NCBI RefSeq assembly: GCF_012273655.1
Contig: NZ_JAAWWP010000003.1
Span: forward strand, 62,001 to 126,000
DNA: 64,000 nucleotides
From: Streptomyces physcomitrii
GTDB taxonomy: Bacteria > Actinomycetota > Actinomycetes > Streptomycetales > Streptomycetaceae
Direction: 5' to 3'
The position numbers and the translations under genes are program-made. This document shows, piece by piece, positions 25,201 through 32,941 of the stretch. The notes beneath the pieces are model-generated. The model was given only the letters and a program-made list of their open reading frames with translations. It was not told the DNA's origin and made no database searches. Within the stretch, counting starts at the first letter, position 1; each line of letters begins with the position of its first letter.

Positions 25201-26249
25201 TCGACCTGGGGCGGGTGCCCGAGCACCTCAAGATCACTTTCCGGATCGTGGACGAGCGGCGCCGCAAGCTCGCCGAGGACAAGGACCTCCAGGCGCTGAG
25301 GCTGCGCCTGAAGCCCAAGGCGCAGAAGGCGATCTCCCAGGCGGCCGCGGCCACCGCGGAGCGCACCGGCGGCGAGTCCGTGGAGCGCAGGGGCCTGACC
25401 GACTGGAGTCTCGGCACCCTCAGCCGCGTCTTCGAGACCCGGCGGGCCGGGCAGCCGGTGAAGGCCTACCCCGCCCTGGTGGACGACGGGGACACCGTCT
25501 CGGTGCGGCTCTTCGACACCGAGGCCGAGCAGCAGCAGGCGATGTGGCGCGGCACCCGGCGGCTGATCCTGCGCAACATCCCGGTCAACCCGGCCAAGTT
25601 CGCCTCCGACAAGCTCAACAACGCCCAGAAGCTGGCCCTTTCGGCCAATCCGCACGGCTCGATCCCGGCGCTCTTCTCGGACTGCGCGCAGGCCGCCGCG
25701 GACAAGCTGATCACCGACTTCGGCGGCCCGGCCTGGGACGAGGAGTCCTACCGGAAGCTGTACGAGAAGGTCCGCGCCGAGATCGTCGACGCCACGGTGG
25801 CCACCGTCGGCCAGGTCCAGCAGGTCCTCGCCGCCTGGGGTTCCTGCGAGCGGCGCCTGAAGTCCGTCCGCAGCCCGGCACTGCTCGCCAACCTCGCGGA
25901 CGTACGGGCCCAGTTGGACGCGCTGATCAGGCCGGGCTTCGTCACCGAGGCCGGGGTCGGGCGGCTCGGGCACCTGATGCGCTACCTGGTCGCCGCCGAC
26001 CGGCGCCTGACGCAGATGCCCGCGAACGCCCAGCGGGACACCGCGCGGATGGAGAAGGTCCACGAACTCCAGGACGAGTACGCCTGGTTGCGCGAGCAGC
26101 TGCCGCAGGGGCGGCCGGTGCCGCGGGAGGTCCTCGACATCCGCTGGATGCTGGAGGAGCTGCGGGTCAGCTACTTCGCACACGCCCTCGGCACGGCCTA
26201 TCCGGTCTCCGACAAGCGCATCCTCAAGGTGATCGACAAGTACGCCTAG
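22203..26249 (+). CDS. hrpA: ATP-dependent RNA helicase HrpA (DEAH box)
   Basis: The protein has 1348 residues, the expected HrpA length. Motif I GETGSGKT spans 114-121, DEAH 211-214, SAT follows near 245, and the helicase C, HA2, OB-fold and DUF3418 regions fill the rest. DEAH helicases of this group work on mRNA and on stalled or collided ribosomes. ATG start at 22203, divergent from the DUF3533 gene by 97 bases. Its stop overlaps the GTG of the following kinase gene. Conserved neighbour of bldC in Streptomyces. Confidence 0.95.
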   Translation: MSTQPAPASASGTAPQGPRPSPLGPLGDRLSGLSLRDAHRLGRRLEGARRIRKPEARTAVLGEIEAEIASGEARLAERAARVPAVSYPEQLPVSQKKDAILAAIRDHQVVIVAGETGSGKTTQIPKICMELGRGVRGMIGHTQPRRLAARTVAERVAQELDTPLGEAVGWKVRFTDQVGADTFVKLMTDGILLAEIQTDRELRAYDTLIIDEAHERSLNIDFLLGYLAQLLPKRPDLKVVITSATIDPERFSRHFGDAPIVEVSGRTYPVEVRYRPLLEEDSEEADRDQITAIVDAVDELSREPRGDILVFLSGEREIRDTADALEKKYRHTQGMPGATEVLPLYARLSHAEQHRVFQPHQGRRIVLATNVAETSLTVPGIKYVIDPGTARISRYSHRTKVQRLPIEAVSQASANQRKGRCGRTSDGICIRLYSEDDFLARPEFTDAEILRTNLASVILQMTAAGLGDIEKFPFIDPPDHRNIRDGVQLLQELGALDPEQKESRKRLTQVGRKLAQLPVDPRLARMVLEADRNGCVREVMVVAAALSIQDPRERPVEKQAQADQQHARFKDETSDFLAYLNLWRYLREQQKALSSSAFRRMCKGEYLNYLRIREWQDIYSQLRTVAKQMGLKTGGSEGADQAPDQQIHISLLAGLLSHVGMKDVKTNGSGTQTSERERGGRNEYLGARGAKFAVFPGSALFKKPPRFVMSAELVETSRLWARVNARIEPEWIEPLAEHLLKRTYSEPHWEKDQSAVMAYEKVTLYGVPIVAQRKVNYGRIDPEVSRELFLRHALVEGDWRTHHKFFAANRRLLTEVEELEHRARRRDILVDDETLFDFYDQRVPEHVVSGAHFDSWWKHKAKEDPELLDFERSMLINERAQAVTKADYPDSWRQGGLKFRVTYQFEPGADADGVTVHIPLQVLNQVSEEGFDWQIPGLREEVVTELIRSLPKPIRRHYVPAPNFARAFLEHAEPLQEALPVTLARELKRRVGVPVTAEDFDLGRVPEHLKITFRIVDERRRKLAEDKDLQALRLRLKPKAQKAISQAAAATAERTGGESVERRGLTDWSLGTLSRVFETRRAGQPVKAYPALVDDGDTVSVRLFDTEAEQQQAMWRGTRRLILRNIPVNPAKFASDKLNNAQKLALSANPHGSIPALFSDCAQAAADKLITDFGGPAWDEESYRKLYEKVRAEIVDATVATVGQVQQVLAAWGSCERRLKSVRSPALLANLADVRAQLDALIRPGFVTEAGVGRLGHLMRYLVAADRRLTQMPANAQRDTARMEKVHELQDEYAWLREQLPQGRPVPREVLDIRWMLEELRVSYFAHALGTAYPVSDKRILKVIDKYA

Positions 26250-26944
26250 TGCCGCACACCTGGAGCTTCGCCCGCTGTCCGGCCGGCGGCGACAGCCACC
26301 GGGACGACGTCCTGCCCAGCGGACCGCCGGCCGGCTCCCCGGAGGAAGCCCACGACTGCGCGGGCGGCCGCTGTCCCCACGCTCCCGCGTCGGCCATCCG
26401 GGTGCCGGCCGGACTTGTCGTCCTCGTCGGCCCGCCGGCCTCCGGCAAGACCAGCTTCGTCCGGGCGCTGATCGAGAGCGGGCAGATCGACGCGGAAGCC
26501 GTGGTGTCCAGCGACGGGATCCGCGCGGAGCTCTACGGCACCTCACCCGCGCAAGCGGAGTCCGACGCGGCGGACGCACGGATCTTCGAGGAACGTGACC
26601 GCAGGATCGTCGCCAGGCTCGCCACCGGACGCGGCGCAGTCGCCGAGTCGACCAATGTCACCCCGCGGGCACGCGAACGACTCATCGCCATCGCCGGCCG
26701 CTTCGACGCCCCGGTGACCATGCTGCGGTTCGACCCGGAGGTCACCGACCTCCTCCGGCAGTACACCGAGCGGGGCCGCACCGACCTCACCGCCGCGGAC
26801 GTCCACGCCTACGCCGCGGCCATGGCCCGAGACGCCACTGCCGACCAGCTCCGCTCCGAGGGCGCGACCGCCGTGCACGACGTCCCCGGGCGCCGCCAAG
26901 CGACCACGCCTGCCGAAGCCGCCGCGTACTTCTCCTTCGTCTGA
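26249..26944 (+). CDS. P-loop AAA/polynucleotide-kinase-like protein
   Basis: The protein has 231 residues. GTG at 26249 shares one base with the hrpA stop (TAGTG); a later start is possible since the first ~50 residues are low in structure but include four Cys and several His. The P-loop GPPASGKT is at 61-68, followed by VVSSDGIR and a lid region (ERGRTDLTAADV), the pattern of small nucleotide or polynucleotide kinases. Coupling to hrpA suggests an RNA-repair or RNA-end role; this is inference. Confidence 0.78.
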   Translation: MPHTWSFARCPAGGDSHRDDVLPSGPPAGSPEEAHDCAGGRCPHAPASAIRVPAGLVVLVGPPASGKTSFVRALIESGQIDAEAVVSSDGIRAELYGTSPAQAESDAADARIFEERDRRIVARLATGRGAVAESTNVTPRARERLIAIAGRFDAPVTMLRFDPEVTDLLRQYTERGRTDLTAADVHAYAAAMARDATADQLRSEGATAVHDVPGRRQATTPAEAAAYFSFV

Positions 26945-27419
26945 CACATCCGAGGTGCCCAGACCTGCCTTTCGCACCCCCTCCACGAACTTCCGCGGAG
27001 CAGCACCCGCGCTGTGGGCGGCGGGTGCCGGGGATCTCGCACGGGCGGCTCCTTACCTGGTCCGCACCCGGACGGACTCCGGACGGGCCCCGGACCTCTC
27101 CGGGGTCCGTGCCTGCTCTGCGGCCCTGGCTGAAACATCAACGGGCCGGAGCGGAGGGCGAGTTGACCGCCCTTCTCACTCCCGCTCGCACTTCCTCGCG
27201 CCGGGGCGCCGCACCCCGGCATGCGCGCCGCGCACGGATTCCGCTTCCTCGCCCCGCACCCGGGCTGACCCCTCCCGGCCTGGCCCGATGAGGCTCCGGA
27301 GCGCCGCCGGGAGCGGGAAGGGGAGGCCCCGGGGCCACGGTCCGCCGCCAGTTCGACCGGCGCCCCTGACCTGGGGTACAGTCTCTTCCGCAGCGAAGGA
27401 AAGTTCCGCTGCGAAGCAA
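26945..27419. other. Intergenic region before tRNA-Asp copy 2
   Basis: No supported gene over 475 bases. The tRNA promoter probably lies in 27350-27395 (a GGTACAGT-like -10 near 27376). The rest has no recognisable structure. Confidence 0.4.
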
Positions 27420-27494
27420 GGTCCTGTGGAGCAGTTTGGAGTGCTCGCCACCCTGTCAAGGTGGAGGCCGCGGGTTCAAATCCCGTCAGGACCG
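27420..27494 (+). tRNA. tRNA-Asp (GTC), copy 2
   Basis: A 75-base cloverleaf identical to 18376-18450, here as a single gene with its own terminator. Confidence 0.97.
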
Positions 27495-27501
27495 CTTTCC
27501 C

Positions 27502-27538
27502 GAAGGCCCCGCAACCCACCCGTGGTTGCGGGGCCTTC
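27502..27538 (+). terminator. Terminator of tRNA-Asp copy 2
   Basis: Arms 27502-27516 and 27524-27538 are exact complements (15-bp stem, 7-base loop), 7 bases after the tRNA. Confidence 0.9.
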
Positions 27539-27733
27539 TGCATGCCCGGCGGTACGCGAACGAACCGGGCGCCCCGTTTGGCGCGCCCCGCACCCGTACT
27601 CCCGCGCCGCCTCCCGTGGCCGGCGGATGTCACAACTGACACCTCCCGCCGGGCAACCTCAGGACCCCCTCGGCCATCTCCCCCTGCGAGAGGGCCCTTT
27701 CCCTAGTGCAGGCACCGTCGCACAACAAGACCT

Positions 27734-27763
27734 TTGACATGTGACAGGTGTCACTCAATATCT
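27734..27763 (+). promoter_or_regulatory. Consensus promoter with an embedded dyad, downstream of bldC
   Basis: A perfect TTGACA (27734-27739) is followed after 17-18 bases by an AATATC/ATATCT -10. Between them lies GTGACA-GG-TGTCAC (27741-27754), a typical operator position. The region after it (27770-28030) has AT-rich patches and no gene that I trust, so the product may be a small RNA or short peptide running towards bldC. Confidence 0.5.
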
Positions 27764-28030
27764 TTTGGTGGGACCGTTACTTACCCCTCGCCTACAACTG
27801 ATCAATTTAATATGTGCAATTGCACGTACGAGGAGGGAGCCCGGGCGTCAGCCTCACCCTCCGTACGGCCTCTTGGAGGAACCCCACAGTGGGGCGCACG
27901 CGGCACCGCGGGTGACCCGTACGGGACTTCGCCACCCGAGGGCTTTTGGCGCGCTCCAGCGCGCGCCCAGGCGCCCCGGCGCGCCGCCTGTACACCGGCT
28001 CCCCGGACTGGCAGGCCCGGGACCAGGGCA
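27764..28030 (+). other. Possible untranslated transcript between tRNA-Asp and bldC
   Basis: Downstream of the consensus promoter. Open frames (for example 27741-28088) start inside the promoter and lack a ribosome site, so I do not call them. A GAGGAGGGAG stretch at 27829-27838 looks like a ribosome site but has no start codon at a usable distance. Confidence 0.3.
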
Positions 28031-28070
28031 TAAAAAGATCGCGCTGGACCCGGCGGAGTCCAGCGCGATC
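28031..28070 (-). terminator. Rho-independent terminator of bldC
   Basis: Arms 28037-28049 and 28058-28070 are exact complements (13-bp stem). On the minus strand the hairpin is followed by TTTTTA (28031-28036), an unusually classic terminator for Streptomyces, 133 bases after the bldC stop. Confidence 0.92.
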
Positions 28071-28202
28071 GACGACGCACCCATGTGAAGTCGCGAGGGA
28101 ACAGGGCCTGTTGGGGCAGGGCCCGCGTCGTTGGAGCTGTCAGCGGACGTTTCGCCGGATGGGGGTCCGGCTGGTACTCAACGTCCGGCTATCTGCGGTT
28201 TC

Positions 28203-28409
28203 TCAGGCCTCGCTGCGCTGCTGCGGAATGCCCGCGAGCAGTGCGCGGACCTCCGCCTCGCGGTAGCGGCGATGCCCGCCGAGCGTGCGGATCGATGTGA
28301 GCTTGCCCGCCTTTGCCCAGCGTGTGACCGTCTTAGGGTCGACGCGGAACATGGTGGCAACCTCAGCAGGGGTCAGCAACGGCTCTGCATCAGGGGTGCG
28401 AGCGGTCAT
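28203..28409 (-). CDS. bldC: Developmental regulator BldC
   Basis: The protein has 68 residues, the full BldC length. It is a small MerR-type winged-helix protein with LLTPAEVATMFRVDPKTVTR for the recognition helix region and the wing sequence GGHRRYRE. Unlike MerR proteins it has no dimerisation helix and binds AT-rich direct repeats cooperatively, holding Streptomyces in vegetative growth and delaying sporulation. ATG 28409 has GAGGAGG upstream. Single-gene unit with its own terminator; neighbours match the S. coelicolor order around SCO4091. Confidence 0.98.
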   Translation of the reverse strand: MTARTPDAEPLLTPAEVATMFRVDPKTVTRWAKAGKLTSIRTLGGHRRYREAEVRALLAGIPQQRSEA

Positions 28410-28424
28410 GAGCGGCCTCCTCGG

Positions 28425-28444
28425 AGAACCGAACCTTCGGTTCT
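28425..28444. promoter_or_regulatory. Inverted repeat in the bldC leader
   Basis: AGAACCGAA (28425-28433) and TTCGGTTCT (28436-28444) form a perfect 9-bp dyad with a 2-base centre, ending 16 bases upstream of the bldC start codon, next to the ribosome site. It could be a protein operator or an mRNA hairpin that limits translation. Confidence 0.6.
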
Positions 28445-28908
28445 TTCCTCTAAATTCTGCACCTTGACCCGCGTTGCCCGAAATGGTCGACGCGGGTCGA
28501 GTCGGTTATAGGACGAACGGCTTGTCCTCGGCACTACAACTACACCATCTGTCCAGCCGCGTCGGCCAAACCGATGGAATTGCCCCTTCAGGTATCCATC
28601 GGCGACGGAAGCCGATGGACCATGCCATAGCGGACAGTTACACCCCAGTAACGATCAGTTACGGCGGCGCTCAGGCGTCGCGGGGACCCCCGATAACGTG
28701 CAATGTCGAGCATTCCACCCATAGTTGAGCAGAAGGAGGCCTCACCGGACTCCTTGTCCTATTTTGGCACGAGGAGGGGTGATGGGCGCAAGAGGGCCGT
28801 AAGTGCGGTCCGTCACGCTTGGGAGTTTGGCCCCGGATCGGGACCTACGTCCCCGTAACCGCGCGCACCGCGCGAGCAGTTCGCGCTCACCCCGCGAGCC
28901 CGCCGCGA

Positions 28909-29751
28909 TCAGTTCGCGGACTGCAGCGCCCGTACCGCCCGCCAGCGCTCCACCAGCTTCCGGTACGCCTCGCCCGCGGCCACCCCGTCGCCCTCGCGCA
29001 GGGACTTGATGCCCTGCGCCACATCGGCCGCCGAGTGGTCGCCGTCCAGATCGTCCGCGGACAGGGCGTGCGCCAGGCCGCCGTAGTCCAGCTCCACGAG
29101 TGAACGCGGATGGAACTCTTCCAGCCATCGGCCCACTTCTACAAGCCCGTCGAGCAGCGGACCCTCGTCGAGGGTGTCCTTCATCGTCTTGAAGCCGCGG
29201 GCCACCCGCCGCCGGGCCTGCACCATCGGCGTGCGGTACCGCAGCCGCGCCGGATGCCCGCCGTCCGCCTTCTCGTACTCCCGCTCCTCGTCGGCGAAGA
29301 GCACGAACCAGCTGAGCGGGACCTGCCAGGTCGAGGTGCGGATCCAGGGGCGGGCGTCCGGGTGCTCGGCCAGCCAGGCCTCGTAGTCGGCGGCGGCCTG
29401 CTCGCGCACCACCTTCGGCAGCACCGCGTCCAGGACCGGCGCCGGCCACTGCCCGCCCAGCCTGCCGAGCGACTGCCAGCCGCGCAGCCGGGTCCGCCAG
29501 GGGCAGACGCACAGCACGCCGTCCAGCTCGGCCACGAAGGCGTCGTCGCTCTCGTGCACCGGCACCACCACCGGCGGCACCGGCAGCAGATCGGCCAGCG
29601 AACGGCGCAGTTCGTCCTGGTGGGAGGGGTGCTCGGGGCGTTTGGCGTACCGCTCCCAGTGTCCGCGCTCCGGCTCGGGGAAGGCGGCCAGCGGCTCGTA
29701 GACGCGCAGATACGCGGCGTACGGCACGATCACCGAGGGCACCTTGGGCAC
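28909..29751 (-). CDS. Conserved Streptomyces protein of unknown function
   Basis: The protein has 280 residues. GTG 29751 has GAGGAG 5 bases upstream. It is soluble with no signal peptide or membrane segment. Trp- and Arg-rich segments (CVCPWRTRLRGWQSL, WIRTSTWQVPLSWFVLF) suggest a folded globular domain; the C-terminal half is helical. It sits between bldC and vdh, as the hypothetical gene does in S. coelicolor. No function recognised. Confidence 0.82.
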   Translation of the reverse strand: MPKVPSVIVPYAAYLRVYEPLAAFPEPERGHWERYAKRPEHPSHQDELRRSLADLLPVPPVVVPVHESDDAFVAELDGVLCVCPWRTRLRGWQSLGRLGGQWPAPVLDAVLPKVVREQAAADYEAWLAEHPDARPWIRTSTWQVPLSWFVLFADEEREYEKADGGHPARLRYRTPMVQARRRVARGFKTMKDTLDEGPLLDGLVEVGRWLEEFHPRSLVELDYGGLAHALSADDLDGDHSAADVAQGIKSLREGDGVAAGEAYRKLVERWRAVRALQSAN

Positions 29752-29996
29752 AGCGACTCCTCACCCGTCCACAGCCCGGAGACCCGGGAAAACACTGCAA
29801 ATCGTGCCATGCTCCCGCGCCGTCAGAAGGTGATCGGTCCGACTGTGCGCACACACTGCCCCGCAGGCCCTAATCTCATGCCCATCGGCCCGCAAGGCCG
29901 TCCGCATGAAGCCGCTGACCGGGCAGCCCGCCACAAGCGGCACCCAGGACGCGGAGCACCCAACCCTCCGCCGCTTCTTACCCAGGAGTCACCACA

Positions 29997-31088
29997 GTGA
30001 CCGACGTAACCGGCGCTCCTGCCGAGGTTCTGCACACCCTGTTCCACTCGGACCAGGGCGGCCATGAGCAAGTCGTGCTCTGCCAGGACCGCGCCAGTGG
30101 CCTCAAGGCCGTCATCGCCATCCACAACTCCGCGCTCGGCCCCGCCCTCGGAGGCACCCGCTTCTACCCGTACGCGAGCGAGCAGGAGGCCGTCGCCGAC
30201 GCGCTGAACCTCTCCCGCGGGATGTCCTACAAGAACGCGATGGCCGGAATCGGCCACGGCGGCGGCAAGGCCGTCATCATCGGCGACCCGGACTACCTCA
30301 AGAGCGACGAACTGCTGCGCGCCTACGGCCGGTTCGTGGCCTCGCTCGGCGGGCGCTACATCACCGCCTGCGATGTCGGCACCTATGTCGCCGACATGGA
30401 CGTGGTGGCGCGCGAGTGCCAATGGACCACGGGGCGTTCGCCCGAGAACGGCGGCGCCGGCGACTCCTCGGTGCTCACCGCCTTCGGTGTGTACCAGGGC
30501 ATGCGGGCCAGCGCCCAGCACCTGTGGGACAGCCCGGCCCTTCGCGGTCGCAAGGTCGGCATCGCCGGGGTCGGCAAGGTCGGGCGCCACCTGGTGGGGC
30601 ACCTCCTGGAGGAGGGCGCCGAGGTCGTGATCACCGATGTGCGCGCCGAGTCGGTGCGGCAGATCACCGAGCAGCACCCGGAGGTACGGGTCGCCGCCCA
30701 CACCAGCGAGCTGATCCGCACCGAGGGCCTGGACATCTACGCCCCGTGCGCGCTCGGCGGCGCCCTCAACGACGAGAGCGTGCCCGCCCTGACCGCCTCG
30801 GTGGTCTGCGGCGCGGCCAACAACCAGCTCGCCCACCCCGGCGTCGAGAAGGACCTCGCCGACCGCGGCATCCTCTACGCCCCCGACTACGTGGTGAACG
30901 CGGGCGGGGTGATCCAGGTCGCCGACGAGCTGCACGGCTTCGACTTCGAGCGCTGCAAGGCGAAGGCCTCGGAGATCTACGACACCACCCTGACGATATT
31001 CGCGCGTGCGAACGACGACGGGATCCCCCCGGCCGCGGCGGCGGACCGGATCGCGGAGGGACTGATGGCCCAGGCCCGCCGCGCCTGA
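29997..31088 (+). CDS. vdh: Valine (leucine/valine/phenylalanine) dehydrogenase
   Basis: The protein has 363 residues. GTG start 29997 with AGGAG 9 bases upstream. The amino acid dehydrogenase catalytic domain has [11 protein letters not shown] with the catalytic Lys near 90 and a following Asp near 125 (TACDVGT). The Rossmann domain has [11 protein letters not shown] near 190. It oxidatively deaminates branched-chain amino acids with NAD+, supplying 2-oxoacids for branched fatty acids and polyketide units. Single gene; ends 364 bases before the DUF3073 gene. Confidence 0.96.
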   Translation: MTDVTGAPAEVLHTLFHSDQGGHEQVVLCQDRASGLKAVIAIHNSALGPALGGTRFYPYASEQEAVADALNLSRGMSYKNAMAGIGHGGGKAVIIGDPDYLKSDELLRAYGRFVASLGGRYITACDVGTYVADMDVVARECQWTTGRSPENGGAGDSSVLTAFGVYQGMRASAQHLWDSPALRGRKVGIAGVGKVGRHLVGHLLEEGAEVVITDVRAESVRQITEQHPEVRVAAHTSELIRTEGLDIYAPCALGGALNDESVPALTASVVCGAANNQLAHPGVEKDLADRGILYAPDYVVNAGGVIQVADELHGFDFERCKAKASEIYDTTLTIFARANDDGIPPAAAADRIAEGLMAQARRA

Positions 31089-31452
31089 GCGCCGTACCAC
31101 CGGCCGCGGCCGGTCGGCGGCCGGGCGACCCCCGGCCCCGCCCGTGCGGGATCTGGCCGGAAAGTGCTTGACCAGCAGGACCAGAGCGCTCGGCGGGGGT
31201 GAGAGACAAGACTCACCCCCGTCGGCGGGTCGGCCGCCCCGAAGAGGTTAATATGGCGGCTGACCAGCGAGGACAGGGCTCCTCGCGGGTTCTGCTGACA
31301 GGCGCGTCCTGCGGGCGGCGTACCGTATGGCCGCAACAGCAGGTACCGTGGAAGCCCTACGGACCGGACTCTCCACGGAGGGCCCGTTCCCGAACATGAA
31401 CGCGTGTCAAGACTCTGGGGCCGTCGAGCCCCGATATCGAGGGGGTCGAGCC
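31089..31452. other. Intergenic region between vdh and the DUF3073 gene
   Basis: No gene apparent. A likely vdh terminator lies at 31097-31125 (ggccgcggccggtcggcggcc). The rest should hold the promoter of the DUF3073 gene; an AT-leaning patch (gaggttaatatggcgg) lies at 31241-31256. Confidence 0.4.
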
Positions 31453-31713
31453 ATGGGGCGCGGCCGGGCCAAGGCCAAGCAGACAAAGGTCGCCCGCCAG
31501 CTGAAGTACAACAGCGGCGGGACTGACCTGTCGCGTCTGGCCAATGAGCTGGGCGCTTCCACTTCGAGTCAGCCTCCGAACGGCGAGCCGTTCGAGGACG
31601 ACGAGGAGGAAGACGACCCGTACGCCCAGTACGCGGATCGCTACAACGGCGACGACGACGATGCGGAGGACTCGGACGAGTCCGGCCCCTCGTCGCGCCG
31701 CCGCGGCGCTTGA
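31453..31713 (+). CDS. DUF3073 family small acidic protein
   Basis: The protein has 86 residues. ATG 31453 follows GAGGGGGTCGAGCC. The conserved N-terminus MGRGRAKAKQTKVARQLKY is basic; the centre is DLSRLANELG; the tail is strongly acidic (DDEEEDDPYAQYADRY) and ends in RRR. Conserved throughout actinobacteria next to purM. Basic/acidic partition suggests a nucleic-acid-associated or chaperone-like role, but none is established to my knowledge. Confidence 0.92.
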   Translation: MGRGRAKAKQTKVARQLKYNSGGTDLSRLANELGASTSSQPPNGEPFEDDEEEDDPYAQYADRYNGDDDDAEDSDESGPSSRRRGA

Positions 31714-31771
31714 CCACGCGACACCGGTGGTTTCGTAGCTCCGGCTACCGCTCTCGCGACAATCGCATGTC

Positions 31772-31806
31772 ACCCGGTCCGGGGCTTCAGCACCGGACCG
31801 GGTTTC
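31772..31806. terminator. Bidirectional terminator between DUF3073 gene and purM
   Basis: Arms 31772-31782 and 31793-31803 are exact complements (11-bp stem), followed by TTTC on the plus strand. It separates convergent genes. Confidence 0.85.
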
Positions 31807-31828
31807 GTGCTGCCACCCGGGGCCTGCG

Positions 31829-32908
31829 TCAGGCGGCGTAGTCGCCATGGAGTGCCGCGCCCGTGGAGTGCTCGCCGCGGGCGGTGATCTCACCGGCCAC
31901 CCAGGCCTCGACCCCGCGGTCGGCGAGGGTGGTCAGGGCCGCGTCCGCCGAGTCGCCGGGGACGATCGCGATCATGCCGACGCCCATGTTGAGGGTCTTC
32001 TCCAGTTCGAGCCGCTCGACCCGGCCCTCGCGGCCGACCAGGTCGAAGACCGGGGCCGGCGTCCAGGTCCCGCGGTCGAGAGTGGCGTGCAGTCCGTCCG
32101 GGATCACCCGGGCGAGGTTGGCCGCGAGGCCGCCGCCGGTGATGTGCGAGAAGGCGTGCACCTCGGTGGTCCGCATCAGGGCGAGGCAGTCCAGCGAGTA
32201 GATCTTGGTGGGTTCGAGGAGTTCCTCGCCGAGGCTGCGGCCGAACTCCGCGATCTCCTGGTCGAGCCGGAGTTTCGCCCGCTCGAAGACCACGTGCCGC
32301 ACCAGCGAGTAGCCGTTGGAGTGCAGTCCGGAGGAGGCCATCGCGATCACCGCGTCGCCCTCCTGGATGCGGTCGGCGCCGAGCACCCGGTCCGCCTCGA
32401 CCACGCCCGTACCGGCACCGGCCACATCGAAGTCGTCGGGCCCGAGCAGTCCCGGGTGCTCCGCGGTCTCGCCGCCGATCAGCGCGCACCCGGCGAGCAC
32501 ACAGCCCTCGGCGATGCCCTTGACGATCGCGGCGACCCGCTCCGGGTGGACCTTGCCGACGCAGATGTAGTCCGTCATGAACAGCGGTTCCGCGCCGCAG
32601 ACCACGATGTCGTCCATGACCATGGCGACCAGGTCGTGCCCGATGCTGTCGTAGACGCCGAGCTGCCGGGCCAGGTCGACCTTGGTGCCGACGCCGTCGG
32701 TGGCCGAGGCGAGCAGCGGGCGCTCGTACCGCTTGAGGGCGGAGGCGTCGAAGAGTCCGGCGAAGCCGCCGATGCCGCCGAGGACCTCGGGGCGGCGGGT
32801 CTTCTTCACCCACTCCTTCATCAGCTCGACGGCACGGTCGCCCGCTTCGATGTCGACACCTGCGGCGGCGTACGAGGCGCCGGCGGGCGCGCCGGAGGAA
32901 TCAGACAT
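31829..32908 (-). CDS. purM: Phosphoribosylformylglycinamidine cyclo-ligase (AIR synthetase)
   Basis: The protein has 359 residues. I prefer ATG 32908 (MSDSSGAPAGASYAAAG) because the GTG at 32917 sits only 2 bases from AAGGAG. It has the PurM fold with ATDGVGTK near 73, the substrate loop GGIGGFAGLF near 48, and IGGETAEHPG near 145. It makes AIR from FGAM with ATP, the fifth step of purine synthesis. It follows purF by 33 bases on the same strand, so the two form an operon. Confidence 0.96.
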   Translation of the reverse strand: MSDSSGAPAGASYAAAGVDIEAGDRAVELMKEWVKKTRRPEVLGGIGGFAGLFDASALKRYERPLLASATDGVGTKVDLARQLGVYDSIGHDLVAMVMDDIVVCGAEPLFMTDYICVGKVHPERVAAIVKGIAEGCVLAGCALIGGETAEHPGLLGPDDFDVAGAGTGVVEADRVLGADRIQEGDAVIAMASSGLHSNGYSLVRHVVFERAKLRLDQEIAEFGRSLGEELLEPTKIYSLDCLALMRTTEVHAFSHITGGGLAANLARVIPDGLHATLDRGTWTPAPVFDLVGREGRVERLELEKTLNMGVGMIAIVPGDSADAALTTLADRGVEAWVAGEITARGEHSTGAALHGDYAA

Positions 32909-32941
32909 AAGTGACACGTCTCCTTGGGAGGCGAGAGGGAG

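Noticed and set aside
27741..28088. 115-codon frame starting inside the promoter near bldC
   Set aside because: Start codon lies between the -35 and -10 elements, and codon bias is poor beyond the first 30 codons.
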